Shown: positions 36,362-49,032 of the stretch, piece by piece
Numbering within the stretch: the first letter of the stretch is position 1
Layout of the letters: every line of letters begins with the position of its first letter
Assembly: GCF_022812285.1 (NCBI RefSeq)
Contig: NZ_CP093300.1
Location: forward strand, 3,286,001-3,350,000
DNA: 64,000 nucleotides
Direction: 5' to 3'
Source: Alkalihalobacillus sp. LMS39
GTDB taxonomy: Bacteria > Bacillota > Bacilli > Bacillales > Bacillaceae_F
Program-made: the position numbers and the translations under genes
The notes under the pieces: generated by a model
What the model was told of the DNA's origin: nothing
What the model saw: only the letters and a program-made list of their open reading frames with translations
Database searches by the model: none

Positions 36362-37468
36362 TTACTCTACTTCTTCTTCAACAACAATTTGTTCTGTAAC
36401 GGGATTTAACTCTTCATCAGATAATAATCCCAGTTCTTCAGCTTCTGATTCACTTTTAATGTCAATTTTCCAACCTGTTAGTTTTGCTGCTAACCTGGCA
36501 TTTTGACCTCTTTTGCCAATCGCTAATGATAGTTGGTAATCAGGAACAATAACTTGGGTCATTTTTTCTTCTTCATTTACCGTTACTTTTACAACTTTTG
36601 AAGGACTTAGTGCATTTGCTACATAAACAACAGGGTCTTCTGACCATTGGACAATATCAATTTTTTCACCCTTTAATTCGTTTACAATCGTTTGTACTCT
36701 TTGTCCTTTCGGGCCAACACATGCACCAACTGGGTCAACTTCTTGGTCTTCAGCATAAACCGCTATTTTTGAACGATCTCCTGCTTCTCTTGCAACCGAC
36801 TTAATTTCAACCGTACCATCATATATCTCAGGTACTTCTAATTCAAATAATCGCTTTAATAACCCAGGGTGTGTTCTCGAAATTAAAATTTGCGGACCTT
36901 TTGTCGTTTTTTCCACTTTTGTAATAAAAGCCTTGATTCTATCATTATGTTTATACTGTTCGTTTGGCATTTGTTCGTTTAAAGGAAGAAGTGCTTCAAC
37001 TTTTCCTAAATCAACATAAATAAAACGATTATCTTGACGTTGGACAATGCCTGTCATGATATCTTCTTCTCTATCAATAAAATCCGAATAAATGATACCA
37101 CGCTCTGCTTCACGGACACGTTGTGTCACGACTTGTTTCGCCGTTTGTGCCGCGATACGTCCAAAATCCTTTGGTGTAACTTCAATTTCAACTACATCGT
37201 CAACTTGGAAATTCGGGTTGATTTTTTGCGCTTCATCTTCTGAAATTTCTAATCTTGAATCAAACACTTCTTCCACAACCGTTTTTCTTGCAAACACACG
37301 AATCATTCCAGAGTCGCGATTAATATCAACACGGACATTTTGGGCTTGGTTGAAATTGCGTTTATATCCCGATATAAGGGCAGCTTCAATGGCTTCAATA
37401 ATAATATCTTTACTTATCCCTTTTTGCGTCTCTAATGTTGTTAATGCATCCATAAAATCACTATTCAT
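36362..37468 (-). CDS. nusA: Transcription termination/antitermination factor NusA
   Basis: RNA polymerase-associated factor of 368 residues: N-terminal domain (about 1-125), S1 (about 135-200, ITGIVQRQDNRFIYVDLGKVEALLP) and two KH domains (about 230-345, ending AIGKRGQNARLAAKLTGWKIDI). The acidic C-terminal tail is short, as in other Firmicutes. It follows rimP by 20 bp. Confidence 0.98.
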   Translation of the reverse strand: MNSDFMDALTTLETQKGISKDIIIEAIEAALISGYKRNFNQAQNVRVDINRDSGMIRVFARKTVVEEVFDSRLEISEDEAQKINPNFQVDDVVEIEVTPKDFGRIAAQTAKQVVTQRVREAERGIIYSDFIDREEDIMTGIVQRQDNRFIYVDLGKVEALLPLNEQMPNEQYKHNDRIKAFITKVEKTTKGPQILISRTHPGLLKRLFELEVPEIYDGTVEIKSVAREAGDRSKIAVYAEDQEVDPVGACVGPKGQRVQTIVNELKGEKIDIVQWSEDPVVYVANALSPSKVVKVTVNEEEKMTQVIVPDYQLSLAIGKRGQNARLAAKLTGWKIDIKSESEAEELGLLSDEELNPVTEQIVVEEEVE

Positions 37469-37488
37469 GGATTTCTCCCCCTTTCAAC

Positions 37489-37956
37489 TTAAAAAACCAC
37501 TGCAAGTCTTGCACTTGCCATTTTGTCATACGGTATAGTGACGACTTTTTTTCTTGTCTTCACTTTCACTTCAACTTGGAGCTCTTCCCCGTCAAAACTA
37601 GTTAATGTACCTTCAAATGCTTTTTCTCCGTTAATTTGCTCATATGTAGTAATATAAACATTTTTCCCAACCGCTTTACGCAAATCTTCTTCTCTTTTTA
37701 ATGGTCTCTCCGCACCTGGAGAGGATACTTCTAAGAAGTAAGGGTCTTTAATTGGGTCATTTTCATCCAATTTTTCGCTAAGACGTTCACTCACTTTCCC
37801 ACACTCTTCAATGTCAACCCCATCGTCGGAATCAATATATACGCGTAAAAACCAGTTTTTACCTTCTTTTTTATATTCAATATCAACTAGTTCTAACTGT
37901 AACTCTTCAACAATTGGAATAACCAATTCTTTCGTAATTTCAGTTACTTTGCTCAT
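37489..37956 (-). CDS. rimP: Ribosome maturation factor RimP
   Basis: 30S assembly factor of 155 residues, first gene of the rimP-nusA-ylxR-ylxQ-infB-ylxP-rbfA-truB-ribF cluster. Typical motifs are [22 protein letters not shown] and [25 protein letters not shown] precedes the ATG. A 12-bp palindrome (CTATACGTATAG, 37989-38000) lies in the upstream gap; promoter boxes there are ambiguous. Confidence 0.97.
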   Translation of the reverse strand: MSKVTEITKELVIPIVEELQLELVDIEYKKEGKNWFLRVYIDSDDGVDIEECGKVSERLSEKLDENDPIKDPYFLEVSSPGAERPLKREEDLRKAVGKNVYITTYEQINGEKAFEGTLTSFDGEELQVEVKVKTRKKVVTIPYDKMASARLAVVF

Positions 37957-38042
37957 AAAAAATCTCTCCTTTGTCCTTTGAAGGAGTGCTATACGTATAG
38001 TTTTTACTCAGGATATCAACCTTAACCATCTAAATGAACAAG

Positions 38043-38066
38043 AAAGAGTGGGTTTCCCCACTCTTT
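38043..38066 (-). terminator. Terminator of polC
   Basis: The arms AAAGAGTGGG and CCCACTCTTT are followed by CTTGTTC on the minus strand, about 105 bp past the polC stop. The remaining interval before rimP holds its leader. Confidence 0.85.
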
Positions 38067-38169
38067 TGGCTTCGTATTCTAAGTATTACCATAAAAACAA
38101 TATCATACTCCACCTAGAAATGCAACAATGTGAATCCTCACATCCCTTTATTATCACTAGGGTTTAAAG

Positions 38170-41100
38170 CTAAAACAACGATAATTGATTGGATTCAGGT
38201 AGATCACCTAAACATCCATGCTGGTCTAAATTTTCCAATACCGTTTTCGTTAGCTTACTTCGTTGCTGTAAATCTTCTTTCGATAAAAACTCTTGTTGCC
38301 CTCTCGCTTTGACAATATTTATCGCCGCATTTGTTCCTACCCCTGTAATGGCGTTAAATGGGGGAATCAATGTATTGCCTTTAATAATAAACTCTGATGC
38401 TTTTGACTCGTACAAGTCCACTTTTTCAAACGAATATCCTCGTTCTATCATTTCAAGCGATAGCTCTAGTACTGTTAGTAAGTTCTTTTCCTTAGGTGAA
38501 GCATCCAATCCTTTTTGATTTATTTCTTCGATTTTTGTACGAATGGAGCTTGAACCTTTAATCATCGTATCTAAATCAAAATCATCTGCTCTCACCGTAA
38601 AATACGCTGCATAATAAAGAAGCGGAAAATGAACTTTGAAATATGCTATCCGAACTGCCATTAAAACATAAGCAGCAGCATGGGCTTTCGGGAACATATA
38701 CTTAATTTTCATGCACGAACCGATATACCAGTCTGGAACATCATGCTTTTTCATTTCTTCGATCCATTCTTCTTGAAGACCTTTTCCTTTACGGACAAAC
38801 TCCATAATTTTAAAGGCTAACGATGGCTCTAACCCTTTATAAATCAAATAAACCATGATGTCATCACGACAACCAATTACATCTTTTAGTTCGCATGTTC
38901 CGTCATAAATCAGCTCATTAGCATTGTTTAACCATACATCCGTTCCATGTGAAAGTCCTGAAATTTGCACGAGTTCAGAAAATGTACTTGGTTTTGTTTC
39001 TTCTAACATTTGCCGAACAAACCGCGTTCCAAATTCCGGAATTCCAAGTGTCCCCGTTTTACACATAATTTGTTCTTCTGTTACTCCAAGAACATCAGGG
39101 CCAGAAAATATTTTCATGACTTCTTTATCATCTGTTGGGATTGTTTTCGGATCAATTCCACTTAAATCTTGTAGCATTCTAATCACTGTCGGATCATCGT
39201 GACCTAAAATATCAAGTTTCAATAAGTTATCATGAATCGAATGGAAGTCAAAATGAGTCGTTTTCCATTCCGAATTTTTGTCATCTGCCGGGAATTGAAT
39301 CGGACAAAAATCATGGATGTCCATATAGTCTGGAACAACGATGATCCCACCAGGATGCTGTCCTGTTGTTCGTTTTACTCCTGTAAAACCTGAAGCTAAC
39401 CGATCAACTTCAGCTGAGCGGATATGCAATCCATGGTCGTTTTGGTACCCTTTGACATACCCGAATGCTGTTTTATCGGCGACTGTCCCAATCGTTCCAG
39501 CACGATACACATACTCTTCACCAAACAGTTCTTTTGTGTAATTATGGGCTCTCGGTTGATATTCCCCTGAGAAGTTTAAATCAATATCAGGAACTTTATC
39601 TCCTTTAAAGCCAAGAAACGTTTCAAACGGTATGTCTTGTCCATCTTTAACATAAGCTGTACCACATTCAGGACAATCTTTATCAGGTAAATCATATCCT
39701 GAACCAACAGAACCATCATTAAAGAAATAAGAGTGATGACAGTTCGGACAAACATAATGAGGTGGAAGTGGGTTCACTTCGGTTATCTCTGTCATTGTCG
39801 CTACAAAGGACGAACCGACAGATCCACGGGAACCTACTAAATAACCATCGATTAATGATTTTTTTACTAGTTTTTGAGAAATAAGATAAATAACTGCAAA
39901 TCCATGTCCAATAATGCTTTTTAATTCTTTTTCTAATCTTGCTTCAACGATTTCTGGCAATTGTTCCCCATAAATACTTCTTGCCATGTTATAGCTCATC
40001 TGCCGAATTTCATCATCGGCCCCCTCGATTTTTGGTGTGTATAAATCGTCTGGAATCGGATGAATGGTATCAATTTGATCAGCAATCGCATTCGGATTTG
40101 TTATGACAACTTCTTTTGCCTTTGTGCCTCCTAAAAAAGAGAAGCATTCAAGCATTTCTGTCGTTGTTCGGAAATGGACATCTGGTAATGTTTGTTTGTT
40201 TAATGGGTTTGCTCCTCCTTGAGAAGCGATTAAAATTTTTCGGTATATTTTATCCTTTGGTTCTAAGTAATGGACATTTCCAGTTGCTACAATAGGTTTG
40301 TTTAACTTATCGCCCAACTTTACAATATTATAAAGTATTTGTTCGATGTGCTTTTCATCACGAACAAGCTCTCTTTCCATTAAATGACGGTAATTGGAAG
40401 CCGGCTGAATTTCTAAGTAATCATAAAACTTTGCGATTTCTTCCACTTCTTCTGGTGACTTTTGCATCATTCCTTCGAAAACTTCGCCTTTATCACAACC
40501 AGAACCTATAATGAGGCCTTTTCGATATTTTTGCAATAAAGAACGTGGAATTCTTGGTGTCCGGAAAAAATACTCTAGATGTGAAAGAGAAACAAGCTTG
40601 TACAAATTCTTTAGTCCTTCTTGTGTTTGTGCTAACACAATACAATGGGAAGGTCGTTGTCGTTGGAAATCGCCTTTTCCCATATTATCGTTTAATTGAT
40701 TATGATTAATCACACCGCGTTCATTTGCATCCTTCACCATTTTCCACAATAAATACCCTGTTGCTTCGGCATCGTAAATGGCACGGTGATGACTCACGAG
40801 TTCAATATCAAACTTTTTACAAAGTGTATTTAAACGATGGTTTTTAAGCTCTGGATATAAAAAGCGCCCTAGTTCTAACGTATCAATAACGGGATTCGTT
40901 GCATCCCCAACTCCAATATTCCGAAACCCTACATTTAGAAAGCCCATGTCAAAACTTGCATTATGAGCAACTAAAGTGGCATCCCCAATAAAATCATGGA
41001 ATTTCTTTAATACATCTTCAATTTCTGGCGCACCTTGAACTAAATCATCGGTTATTCCTGTTAACTCAATAATTGTTTGTGATAACGGCTCATGAGGGTC

Positions 41101-42465
41101 TGCAAACGATTCAAACCGGTCAATAATTTCACCATTATGAATTTTTACTGCAGCTAACTCAATGATTTTATTATATACAGCCGATAACCCTGTTGTTTCA
41201 ACGTCAAAAACAATATAAGTTTCATCCATTAACACCCGGTCAGAAATATTATAAGCAATAGGAACACCATCATCTACTATATTCGCTTCAAGACCATACA
41301 AAACTTTGACACCCGTTTTTTTACTAGCAGAATAAGCCTCTGGAAATGCTTGAACGACAGCATGGTCAGTAATTGCAATCGCTTTATGTCCCCACTTCCC
41401 TGCTTGCTCAACATATTTTCCTACACTAGCAATCGCATCCATTTGGCTCATCGTTGAATGTAAATGAAGCTCAACTCGTTTTTCCTCTGCTTCATCTTTT
41501 CGAACTTCTGGTGTAATTTGATTGATGTCATTAGCAATCATAACTAAGTCACGGACAAATGTATCGTTTTGAACACCACCACGAACTTTTACCCACATTC
41601 CTTTTTTTACTGCTTGTAGAAGAGGTATATCTTCTTTGTCACGTGAAAACAGTTTGACTAAGATAGAACTGCTATAATCTGTAATTTTAAATGTTAATAA
41701 AACTCGTCCACTTCGTAACTCTCTTGTTTCACAATCGAAAATAAACCCTTGGACCGTAATTCGACGTTCTTCATCCATAATTGTATCTAACATGATGGGT
41801 TCGTCTTTAATTGGGTAGCCGATCATTAACGGTTGATCGCTCGTTGCGTCCACTTTCTTTTCCATCTTTTTCTTTTCAAGAATCGCTTCTACAACTTTCG
41901 AATGATCTTCTTGTGCGCGCTGTTCCACGAATTTTTCAAACTCTTTTTCAGATTCCTTTACGACAATTTCTAATGTAACAGAGGGGAATCCGAATGTTTT
42001 CATCGTTGAGGCTAGTATTTCCGTACACTTTCGTTTCACTGCGATGCCTTCTGTATCATTGCGCACTTCAACAACAATTTGTTTTCCGTTCCATTTCGGT
42101 ACTTGATTTTCTAGCATCCCAAGAATCCCATTCGAAATTCCTACCATTCCTTTTATCCAAAGGGGCCAATATTCTTGTACGAGTGATTCTTGTAACTCTA
42201 CCTTTTCATAAGAAATTGAAAAAGAAACAGAAGCAATATGACCAAATGCTTCGTTCATATTTGCTCGAAACAATTCATATACATTGGCAGGTAATACTTT
42301 TTGTAATTTAAAATAAAAATGCCAACGTTTTTCAAGCTTATGAATGGTCAATTTTTCAATTGAACCTTCACGAAAGTAATTGTCAACGAGACTGGTAGGA
42401 ATCGAAATTTGTTGTAATAGCAGTTGAAACCGTTCTTGTCTAATTTGTTCTTCCTGAGTCCCCAT
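38170..42465 (-). CDS. polC: DNA polymerase III alpha subunit, PolC type
   Basis: Main replicative polymerase of low-GC Gram-positives, 1431 residues. The N-terminal and OB domains (to about 330) are followed by a PHP domain ([13 protein letters not shown]) interrupted by the proofreading exonuclease ([20 protein letters not shown], about 418-580). The polymerase region has a four-Cys zinc module (CPNCHHS...CPECGT), [11 protein letters not shown] and PGGIIVVP. Length and order are normal and no intein is present. Monocistronic: it has its own terminator and is set off from proS by a GC-rich hairpin. Confidence 0.99.
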   Translation of the reverse strand: MGTQEEQIRQERFQLLLQQISIPTSLVDNYFREGSIEKLTIHKLEKRWHFYFKLQKVLPANVYELFRANMNEAFGHIASVSFSISYEKVELQESLVQEYWPLWIKGMVGISNGILGMLENQVPKWNGKQIVVEVRNDTEGIAVKRKCTEILASTMKTFGFPSVTLEIVVKESEKEFEKFVEQRAQEDHSKVVEAILEKKKMEKKVDATSDQPLMIGYPIKDEPIMLDTIMDEERRITVQGFIFDCETRELRSGRVLLTFKITDYSSSILVKLFSRDKEDIPLLQAVKKGMWVKVRGGVQNDTFVRDLVMIANDINQITPEVRKDEAEEKRVELHLHSTMSQMDAIASVGKYVEQAGKWGHKAIAITDHAVVQAFPEAYSASKKTGVKVLYGLEANIVDDGVPIAYNISDRVLMDETYIVFDVETTGLSAVYNKIIELAAVKIHNGEIIDRFESFADPHEPLSQTIIELTGITDDLVQGAPEIEDVLKKFHDFIGDATLVAHNASFDMGFLNVGFRNIGVGDATNPVIDTLELGRFLYPELKNHRLNTLCKKFDIELVSHHRAIYDAEATGYLLWKMVKDANERGVINHNQLNDNMGKGDFQRQRPSHCIVLAQTQEGLKNLYKLVSLSHLEYFFRTPRIPRSLLQKYRKGLIIGSGCDKGEVFEGMMQKSPEEVEEIAKFYDYLEIQPASNYRHLMERELVRDEKHIEQILYNIVKLGDKLNKPIVATGNVHYLEPKDKIYRKILIASQGGANPLNKQTLPDVHFRTTTEMLECFSFLGGTKAKEVVITNPNAIADQIDTIHPIPDDLYTPKIEGADDEIRQMSYNMARSIYGEQLPEIVEARLEKELKSIIGHGFAVIYLISQKLVKKSLIDGYLVGSRGSVGSSFVATMTEITEVNPLPPHYVCPNCHHSYFFNDGSVGSGYDLPDKDCPECGTAYVKDGQDIPFETFLGFKGDKVPDIDLNFSGEYQPRAHNYTKELFGEEYVYRAGTIGTVADKTAFGYVKGYQNDHGLHIRSAEVDRLASGFTGVKRTTGQHPGGIIVVPDYMDIHDFCPIQFPADDKNSEWKTTHFDFHSIHDNLLKLDILGHDDPTVIRMLQDLSGIDPKTIPTDDKEVMKIFSGPDVLGVTEEQIMCKTGTLGIPEFGTRFVRQMLEETKPSTFSELVQISGLSHGTDVWLNNANELIYDGTCELKDVIGCRDDIMVYLIYKGLEPSLAFKIMEFVRKGKGLQEEWIEEMKKHDVPDWYIGSCMKIKYMFPKAHAAAYVLMAVRIAYFKVHFPLLYYAAYFTVRADDFDLDTMIKGSSSIRTKIEEINQKGLDASPKEKNLLTVLELSLEMIERGYSFEKVDLYESKASEFIIKGNTLIPPFNAITGVGTNAAINIVKARGQQEFLSKEDLQQRSKLTKTVLENLDQHGCLGDLPESNQLSLF

Positions 42466-42513
42466 GTTTTCCTCTCCTTTTTAGTTTCTTTTGTAAATGA
42501 AATAGAAAGACAA

Positions 42514-42554
42514 AGGTGAGACCCCACCGTGCAGAAGCACGAGGAGGCTCACCT
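42514..42554 (-). terminator. GC-rich repeat-like hairpin after proS, probable terminator
   Basis: The imperfect arms AGGTGAGCCTCCTCGTGC and GCACGGTGGGGTCTCACCT enclose TTCT and are followed by TTGTCTTTC on the minus strand. Its GAGGAGGCTC core resembles common Bacillus GC-rich intergenic repeats. Confidence 0.65.
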
Positions 42555-42592
42555 GGCTCCTGCAAAAAAGCAAAGTCTATTTCCGATATGCT

Positions 42593-44296
42593 TTATCGTT
42601 GTGTTAACAGCTGTCGGAGTAATGCCGGTAGCTCACTTCTTTCTGCTTCTACCATTTCTCCTGTTTTCCGAACTTTCACTTCAACAATATTATCAACGGC
42701 TTTTTTTCCAACCCCAATACGGATTGGCAACCCGATTAAATCACTATCGTTAAACTTAACTCCAGCCCGCTCTGGACGGTCATCATAAAGAACATCATAC
42801 CCTAATTCTTTCAGTTCGACATAAAGAGATTCTGCCAATTGCTTTTGGCTTTCATCTTTCATGTTTATTCCAACTAAGTGAACTTGGAACGGGGCCACAG
42901 GTAACGGCCAAACAATTCCTTTTTCATCATGACATTGTTCAACAATTGCTGCAACCGTCCTAGATACGCCAATGCCATAACAACCCATAATCATCGTTTG
43001 TGACTTACCATTTTCATCTAAATAAGTCGCTCCTAATGTTTCACTATATTTTGTACCAAGCTTGAAAACATGACCGACTTCAATTCCTTTTGCAAACTTT
43101 ATTGTCCCCATTCCATCTGGGGATGGATCCCCTTCTTGAATAAAGCGTAAGTCTGCAAATGTATCAACTGAAAAATCTCTCGTGACATTCACATTTTCAA
43201 AGTGATATCCCGCTTCATTTGCTCCACAAATCCCGTTAACAATAGCAGCTACTGCATGGTCAGCCACGATTTTTACATTTTCAAGGAGTACAGGTCCAAT
43301 ATACCCTGGCTCACAACCGGTAACGGATTCGATTTGCTCATTTGAAGCGAGCTCTATTGTTGCTTTATTGAATAAGTTTTTCACCTTAATTTCGTTGACT
43401 TCATGGTCACCTCGAACAAGAACAAGAACAGGTTCCTCATTAACCATGAACATCACTGATTTAATAATACGTGAAGCTTCTGTGTTAAGAAAAGCGGCTA
43501 CTTGTTCAATTGTTTTTGCATTTGGTGTTTCCGTCTTCACTCGTTCTTTAAGTTCGGATAAGTCTTGTTGATATTCCACATTCACTGGTGCGATTTCAAT
43601 ATTAGCAGCAAAAGAAGAACTATCTGAATAAGCAATCGTATCTTCTCCTACTTCGGTTAACACCATAAATTCGTGTGTATCTGTTCCACCAATCGCCCCA
43701 CTATCAGCTTCTACTGCTCTAAAATCAAGTCCACATCTTGTGAAGATGGCATTGTAGGCTTCATACATTTTTTCATAGCTTTGATCTAAGCCTTCTTGTG
43801 ATGTATCAAAGGAGTATGCATCTTTCATAAGAAATTCTCTTGACCGTAAAACACCAAAACGAGGTCTTCGCTCATCTCGGTATTTCGTTTGTATTTGATA
43901 CATATTAACTGGCAACTTTTTGTAGGACTTAATATCATCTCGAATAAGACTTGTAATTACTTCTTCATGAGTAGCCCCTAAAACAAAATCACGGTCATGT
44001 CTATCTTTTAATCGCATTAATTCAGGACCATAATCTCCTAAACGCCCAGATTGCTCCCAAAGTTCTGCAGGTTGGATAGCAGGCATTAGCACTTCTTGTG
44101 CTCCTTTAGCATCCATTTCATCACGAACAATTTCTTCTACTTTACGTAGTACACGTTTTCCTAGCGGGAGATAAGAATAAATTCCTGCTGCAGTTTGCCG
44201 AATTAATCCAGCCCGCAGCATTAATTGATGACTAGCGATATCTGCATCTGCAGGAACGTCTCTTAAAGTAGGAATTAAAAAAACACTTTGCCTCAT
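42593..44296 (-). CDS. proS: Prolyl-tRNA synthetase, bacterial type
   Basis: Class II synthetase of 567 residues with an editing insertion. Motif 2 region is [23 protein letters not shown], the YbaK-like editing domain is about 225-385 and the C-terminal anticodon domain about 470-567. It lies 21 bp after rasP. No T-box leader can be present in so short a gap, so control is probably from the upstream envelope genes' transcript. Confidence 0.98.
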   Translation of the reverse strand: MRQSVFLIPTLRDVPADADIASHQLMLRAGLIRQTAAGIYSYLPLGKRVLRKVEEIVRDEMDAKGAQEVLMPAIQPAELWEQSGRLGDYGPELMRLKDRHDRDFVLGATHEEVITSLIRDDIKSYKKLPVNMYQIQTKYRDERRPRFGVLRSREFLMKDAYSFDTSQEGLDQSYEKMYEAYNAIFTRCGLDFRAVEADSGAIGGTDTHEFMVLTEVGEDTIAYSDSSSFAANIEIAPVNVEYQQDLSELKERVKTETPNAKTIEQVAAFLNTEASRIIKSVMFMVNEEPVLVLVRGDHEVNEIKVKNLFNKATIELASNEQIESVTGCEPGYIGPVLLENVKIVADHAVAAIVNGICGANEAGYHFENVNVTRDFSVDTFADLRFIQEGDPSPDGMGTIKFAKGIEVGHVFKLGTKYSETLGATYLDENGKSQTMIMGCYGIGVSRTVAAIVEQCHDEKGIVWPLPVAPFQVHLVGINMKDESQKQLAESLYVELKELGYDVLYDDRPERAGVKFNDSDLIGLPIRIGVGKKAVDNIVEVKVRKTGEMVEAERSELPALLRQLLTQR

Positions 44297-44317
44297 AATT
44301 TCCGAACCTTCTTTCGT

Positions 44318-45571
44318 TTACAAGAAAAATTTATTGATATCATTCCAAGTGACAACTAGCATTAAGAGCATTAAAAGAGCAAATCCAATAAAGTGAATCA
44401 TGCCTTCTTTTTGGGGGTCTACTGGTTTTCCGCGAACGGCTTCAAGTCCAATGAAAATTAAACGTCCCCCATCAAGAGCTGGTAAAGGAAGCAAATTAAT
44501 AATTCCAAGATTCACACTTAATACCGCTGCCCATTTCATTAAAATAAATATTCCCATTTCCGCAGCTTGACCCGTATAATTATAAATTCCAACTGGTCCA
44601 GCTAAATGGTCAAGAGAAAATTGACCTGTAATTAACATTCCTAGTGACTCAAAAATCAGTTTAGTAAACATATATGTTTCTGTTATACCATATTGCAACG
44701 ACCCTAGTAAGGAAAATTCTGTCGGCTGACTGATCCCAACAAATCCTTCTTTTTCTCCTAGCTGATTTTCTCGCTCTTGAGGTATAACTGGAATTTCTAA
44801 CCTTTGGCCATTACGTTCCACTTCAAACATAAGCTCTTGACTCGGATGTTGCTGAATAATCGCAACTACTTCTAACCATGTATCCGTAGCTTGACCACTT
44901 ATCGCTACAACCTGGTCATTTTCCTCTAATCCAGCTTCAAAAGCAGCTCCTTCTGGGATAACTTCGCCAATCTTTGCTTTATCGACTGGCATCCCTGCTA
45001 ATAGGGCAAACGCCGTTAAAATAACAAAGGCTAACACAAAATTCATTAATGGACCTGCAAAAATCGCTAATGCCCGTTGTCCCACTGTTTTTGAACCAAA
45101 CTGTCGATTCAATGGCGCAATTTGTGTAGATTCTTCATCAAATATAATTTCAGCTTTTTCATCGACTAAAAAGGTGATGAGTTCTTCGCCATCATACGCT
45201 TCAATAAATAAATCTTTTTCTAAATCAATTCGTTCAACACTAACCACTCTTGCGTCTGGATGTTTTGATTTATTATTAACAATCAGCTTAGAAACTTTGT
45301 TATTCTTGTTAAATACAAGTCCTACATCATAACCTGGTTTAATATGAACGGTTTCAGGGTCTTCACCCGCCATTCGAACAAACCCACCTAATGGTAACAG
45401 TCGAATTGTATACACGGTTTCGTCCCGTTTAAATGAGAATACCTTTGGACCAAAACCGATTGCAAATTCCCTACACAAAATACCAGCTCGTTTTGCAAAA
45501 TATAAATGTCCCCATTCATGAATAAAGACAAGCAAACCAAAAATGATAACAATGGAAATTAACGTATTCAC
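44318..45571 (-). CDS. rasP: Site-2 zinc metalloprotease RasP/RseP
   Basis: Intramembrane protease that cleaves anti-sigma factors and other membrane proteins, 417 residues. HEWGH is at 18-22 inside the first membrane helix, a PDZ domain covers about 205-275, and the distal Asp lies in [11 protein letters not shown]. Four membrane segments are expected. It follows dxr by 16 bp. Confidence 0.97.
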   Translation of the reverse strand: MNTLISIVIIFGLLVFIHEWGHLYFAKRAGILCREFAIGFGPKVFSFKRDETVYTIRLLPLGGFVRMAGEDPETVHIKPGYDVGLVFNKNNKVSKLIVNNKSKHPDARVVSVERIDLEKDLFIEAYDGEELITFLVDEKAEIIFDEESTQIAPLNRQFGSKTVGQRALAIFAGPLMNFVLAFVILTAFALLAGMPVDKAKIGEVIPEGAAFEAGLEENDQVVAISGQATDTWLEVVAIIQQHPSQELMFEVERNGQRLEIPVIPQERENQLGEKEGFVGISQPTEFSLLGSLQYGITETYMFTKLIFESLGMLITGQFSLDHLAGPVGIYNYTGQAAEMGIFILMKWAAVLSVNLGIINLLPLPALDGGRLIFIGLEAVRGKPVDPQKEGMIHFIGFALLMLLMLVVTWNDINKFFL

Positions 45572-45587
45572 TAGTTTATCAACACCT

Positions 45588-46736
45588 TTATTTAATTAAT
45601 GAGGTTACAAAAGACCTTGTTTCTTTGTCCACTTCTAATATATCACCTAACGAAGGGTTGGCAATGGCATCATGCTTTTCAAGAGATTGTTCTATGAGTT
45701 GTTCAATATGAAGGAAGGAAATTTTCCCTTCTAGAAAAGCAGCTACTGCCATTTCATTAGCCGCATTAAGAACCGTTGTCATCGTTCCTCCGATACGACC
45801 AGACTCATAAGCAAAATGAAGACAACGAAACCGGGTAAAGTCAGGCTTTGAAAAATGAAGCTTTTGAATCTCCCATAAGTTTAACCTGTCTTTGTTCTTA
45901 AACTCAAGCCGATTAGGGTAAGATAAGGCATATTGAATAGGCACTCTCATATCTGGTGTTCCTAATTGGGCAATCACACTTCCATCGATATATTCTACCA
46001 TAGAATGAATGATGCTTTCTTTATGAAGGATGACTTCTATATTGTCATACGGGATGTTAAAGAGCCAATGAGCTTCGATAACTTCCAATCCTTTATTCAT
46101 CATTGTTGCGGAATCGATTGTAATTTTAGACCCCATTGACCAGTTCGGATGATTTAATGCTTCTTTCACCGTTACATTTTGTAATTCGGAACGACTCTTA
46201 TCGCGGAAACTACCACCTGAAGCCGTTAATATTAATTTTGCGATATCTTTTTGCTGCTCTCCTTGTAGACATTGGAAGATTGCGGAATGCTCACTATCGA
46301 CTGGAAGTAAGTCTACCTCATTTTTTCTCGCTGCTTCAGTAACAATATGACCAGCCGTTACTAATGTTTCCTTATTAGCTATGGCAATTGTTTTTTTCGC
46401 TTCAATCGCAGCGAGCGTTGGAACTAAACCAACACTTCCTATCACGGCGTTCACGACAATATCAACTTCATCAAGTGTTGCCACTTCAATAATTCCTTTT
46501 TCACCATACTGTAACGTCACATTGAAAGGAAGTTGATTTACTAAATTGTCATATGTTTGTTTTGATTGAACAGAAACTATTTTTGGTCGAAACTCATGAA
46601 TTTGCTCAAGTGCTAAAGCTTCGTTTTTACCTACTGACATCGCAGATAAGGAAAATTGCTCTGGATGTTGCCTTATAATATCTAATGTTTGAGTTCCGAT
46701 CGATCCTGTTGCTCCAAGTAAACTAATGTTCTTCAA
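45588..46736 (-). CDS. dxr: 1-Deoxy-D-xylulose-5-phosphate reductoisomerase
   Basis: Second step of the MEP isoprenoid pathway, 382 residues. The NADPH loop is [15 protein letters not shown], and the active-site regions [13 protein letters not shown] and [18 protein letters not shown] are present. It feeds undecaprenyl synthesis by the adjacent uppS. It lies 44 bp after cdsA. Confidence 0.98.
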   Translation of the reverse strand: MKNISLLGATGSIGTQTLDIIRQHPEQFSLSAMSVGKNEALALEQIHEFRPKIVSVQSKQTYDNLVNQLPFNVTLQYGEKGIIEVATLDEVDIVVNAVIGSVGLVPTLAAIEAKKTIAIANKETLVTAGHIVTEAARKNEVDLLPVDSEHSAIFQCLQGEQQKDIAKLILTASGGSFRDKSRSELQNVTVKEALNHPNWSMGSKITIDSATMMNKGLEVIEAHWLFNIPYDNIEVILHKESIIHSMVEYIDGSVIAQLGTPDMRVPIQYALSYPNRLEFKNKDRLNLWEIQKLHFSKPDFTRFRCLHFAYESGRIGGTMTTVLNAANEMAVAAFLEGKISFLHIEQLIEQSLEKHDAIANPSLGDILEVDKETRSFVTSLIK

Positions 46737-46780
46737 CGGTTTCCACCCTCGCTTTTAAATTACACTATGTATATCTATGC

Positions 46781-47575
46781 TTATATCAATTGTAATAAAT
46801 GTAGAATCGGCATTACATAAATCAAACTATCAAAACGATCTAAAATTCCCCCGTGCCCTGGCAATAATTTTCCAGAGTCTTTTACCGAATAATGCCGTTT
46901 TAATGCTGATTCTACTAAATCCCCTAGTTGCCCAAATACAGAAGTAATGAAAATGACAGTAACAAGTAAGAATACTGAATCAAATAAAGGGAAAATGAAT
47001 TGAAAACCAAACCCTACAAGAAATGCGCAGGCAATTCCACCTAAAAACCCTTCAATCGTCTTTTTCGGGCTAATATCAGGCCATAATTTCCGTTTACCAA
47101 TCGCCCTTCCGACAAAGTATGCTCCTGAATCAGTGGACCAAATGATGAACAACACGAAAAATAATAAGGCAAGTCCATTTTCTGCGGCTCTTGTCATAAT
47201 TAAATAATGGAAACCGAAGCCAACGTAAACCGTTGATAAAATAACAAATCCAGCTTCATCAAACGTAAATCTATTTTTGGATATAACGGTAACCATTAAT
47301 AAAAGTAATATCATAAAAATAAAAATCTCCACTTTCGACACATGCGTAATAAATGTCATATCCACCCAGTGTGTCGGCACTAATAGTAGCCACATTAAAA
47401 ATAAGCTTAGTAATCCAATTGAAGAAAGTGGAGAAATCTTTTTCATCTTCAATAATTCAATCATGGCAACAGACGCAACAAAAATAATAAATAACGTAAA
47501 TGGAAAACCACCTATAATTGTTAATCCAATAAATAAGGCAGCACCTATAACGCCTGTTATAACTCTTTGCTTCAA
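46781..47575 (-). CDS. cdsA: Phosphatidate cytidylyltransferase
   Basis: Integral membrane enzyme forming CDP-diacylglycerol, substrate for PgsA. It has 264 residues with about seven membrane helices. The family signature near the C-terminus reads SVKDSGKLLPGHGGILDRFDS. The start codon is TTG, with AGGAGG 7 nt upstream. It lies 15 bp after uppS. Confidence 0.97.
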   Translation of the reverse strand: MKQRVITGVIGAALFIGLTIIGGFPFTLFIIFVASVAMIELLKMKKISPLSSIGLLSLFLMWLLLVPTHWVDMTFITHVSKVEIFIFMILLLLMVTVISKNRFTFDEAGFVILSTVYVGFGFHYLIMTRAAENGLALLFFVLFIIWSTDSGAYFVGRAIGKRKLWPDISPKKTIEGFLGGIACAFLVGFGFQFIFPLFDSVFLLVTVIFITSVFGQLGDLVESALKRHYSVKDSGKLLPGHGGILDRFDSLIYVMPILHLLQLI

Positions 47576-47590
47576 GTTGATTCCTCCTTC

Positions 47591-48355
47591 CTAGACGCCT
47601 CCGTATCGACGACCACGTTGTTGATACGCATGAACAGCCTCCATAAAGTGTTTTTCTGTAAAATCCGGCCATAGTACATCCGTAAAGCAAAACTCGCTGT
47701 AGGCTAATTGCCAAAGCATAAAATTACTCAGCCTCATCTCGCCACTTGTACGGATTAACAAATCAGGGTCTGGAAGTTCTTTCGTCATTAAATAAGATGC
47801 AATAACAGACTCATCTATGCTCTCATGTGTAATAGCCCCTGCATGAACATCTTTTGCAATGGATTGAACGGCATCAATAATCTCTGCTCGACTTCCATAA
47901 TTTAAAGCAAAGTTTAAGATTAATCCCGTGTTTTCTTTTGTCTGTTCAATTGCTGTATCTACAGCTCTTAACGTATGTTCTGGTAAGTTCTCTCGTCTTC
48001 CCATTAAGCGAACCTTTACATTTTGCTCAATTAATTTCGGAAGCTCTTTATCCAAATAAAGTTCAGGTAACTTCATCAGAAATTCCACTTCAGGTTTAGG
48101 ACGTTTCCAGTTTTCCGTTGAGAAAGCATATAAGGTTAATACTTTCACTCCAATGTCATTTGATTTTCTTACAATTTTATTAACTACTTTCATTCCTTCA
48201 CGGTGTCCTGCCACGCGTGGAAGCCCTTTTTGTTTAGCCCATCGACCATTCCCATCCATGATGATCGCTACATGATGTGGGATACTCATATTCTCATTAT
48301 TAATTGGGACATTTGGTACTTTGTTTTTTTTCCAGCTCGTAAACTTTTCAAACAT
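47591..48355 (-). CDS. uppS: Undecaprenyl diphosphate synthase
   Basis: Cis-prenyltransferase making the lipid carrier of cell-wall synthesis, 254 residues. The catalytic region is MDGNGRWAKQ (D34), and DLLIRTSGEMRLSNFMLWQLAYSE is at the C-terminal half. It heads uppS-cdsA-dxr-rasP-proS after the frr terminator. Confidence 0.98.
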   Translation of the reverse strand: MFEKFTSWKKNKVPNVPINNENMSIPHHVAIIMDGNGRWAKQKGLPRVAGHREGMKVVNKIVRKSNDIGVKVLTLYAFSTENWKRPKPEVEFLMKLPELYLDKELPKLIEQNVKVRLMGRRENLPEHTLRAVDTAIEQTKENTGLILNFALNYGSRAEIIDAVQSIAKDVHAGAITHESIDESVIASYLMTKELPDPDLLIRTSGEMRLSNFMLWQLAYSEFCFTDVLWPDFTEKHFMEAVHAYQQRGRRYGGV

Positions 48356-48421
48356 ATTTGTTCCTCCACGAATTTACCTAGAACGAATAATTTTTATGGT
48401 GCATGAATTAGTAGTAAAAAA

Positions 48422-48441
48422 ACCCCCTTACACGAGAGGGT
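48422..48441 (-). terminator. Terminator of pyrH-frr
   Basis: The stem ACCCTCT/AGGGGGT runs directly into TTTTTT on the minus strand. It lies 33 bp past the frr stop. Confidence 0.85.
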
Positions 48442-48474
48442 CTATTCCATTATTCTATTTTACCGTGAAAGTGA

Positions 48475-49032
48475 TTATACTTCCATGATTTCTTTTTCTT
48501 TCTTAGAGGCAACATTATCTACTTCTGTAATATGTTGATCCGTTACTTTTTGAACATCATCTGTTGCACGGCGTAACTCGTCCTCTGTCATTTCACCGTC
48601 TTTTTGAAGCTTTTTCAAATCGTCATTTGTGTCACGGCGAATATTACGGACCGCTACTTTCGCTTCTTCCGCATATTTTTTCACTAACTTCACTAATTCT
48701 TTTCTTCTTTCTTCCGTAAGCGGAGGAATTGTGATTCGAATAATTGTTCCATCATTTGATGGAGTTAAGCCTAAATCAGCCATTTGGATCGCACGTTCGA
48801 TATCACTCATTGCTGATTTATCAAACGGTTGAATGACAAGAAGTCTCGCTTCAGGAACGGAGATTGTCGCTAACTGGTTAAGCGGTGTTGGTGCACCATA
48901 ATATTCAACTGTTACTTTATCAAGGATTGCAGGTGTTGCACGGCCTGCACGTAAAGTGGCAAACTCACGGTTTAAAGCTTCGATTGCTTTTTTCATTCTT
49001 GCTTCGGCATCTTTTAACAATTCTTTTGACAT
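48475..49032 (-). CDS. frr: Ribosome recycling factor
   Basis: Releases mRNA from the post-termination ribosome with EF-G. It has 185 residues ([18 protein letters not shown]-like start region, [14 protein letters not shown]). Its ATG overlaps the pyrH stop by one base, so the two are translationally coupled. Confidence 0.98.
   Translation of the reverse strand: MSKELLKDAEARMKKAIEALNREFATLRAGRATPAILDKVTVEYYGAPTPLNQLATISVPEARLLVIQPFDKSAMSDIERAIQMADLGLTPSNDGTIIRITIPPLTEERRKELVKLVKKYAEEAKVAVRNIRRDTNDDLKKLQKDGEMTEDELRRATDDVQKVTDQHITEVDNVASKKEKEIMEV

Noticed and set aside
38170-42465. Possible intein in polC (or recA)
   Set aside because: Lengths (1431 and 350 residues) and motif spacing are normal, and no splicing motifs are seen.
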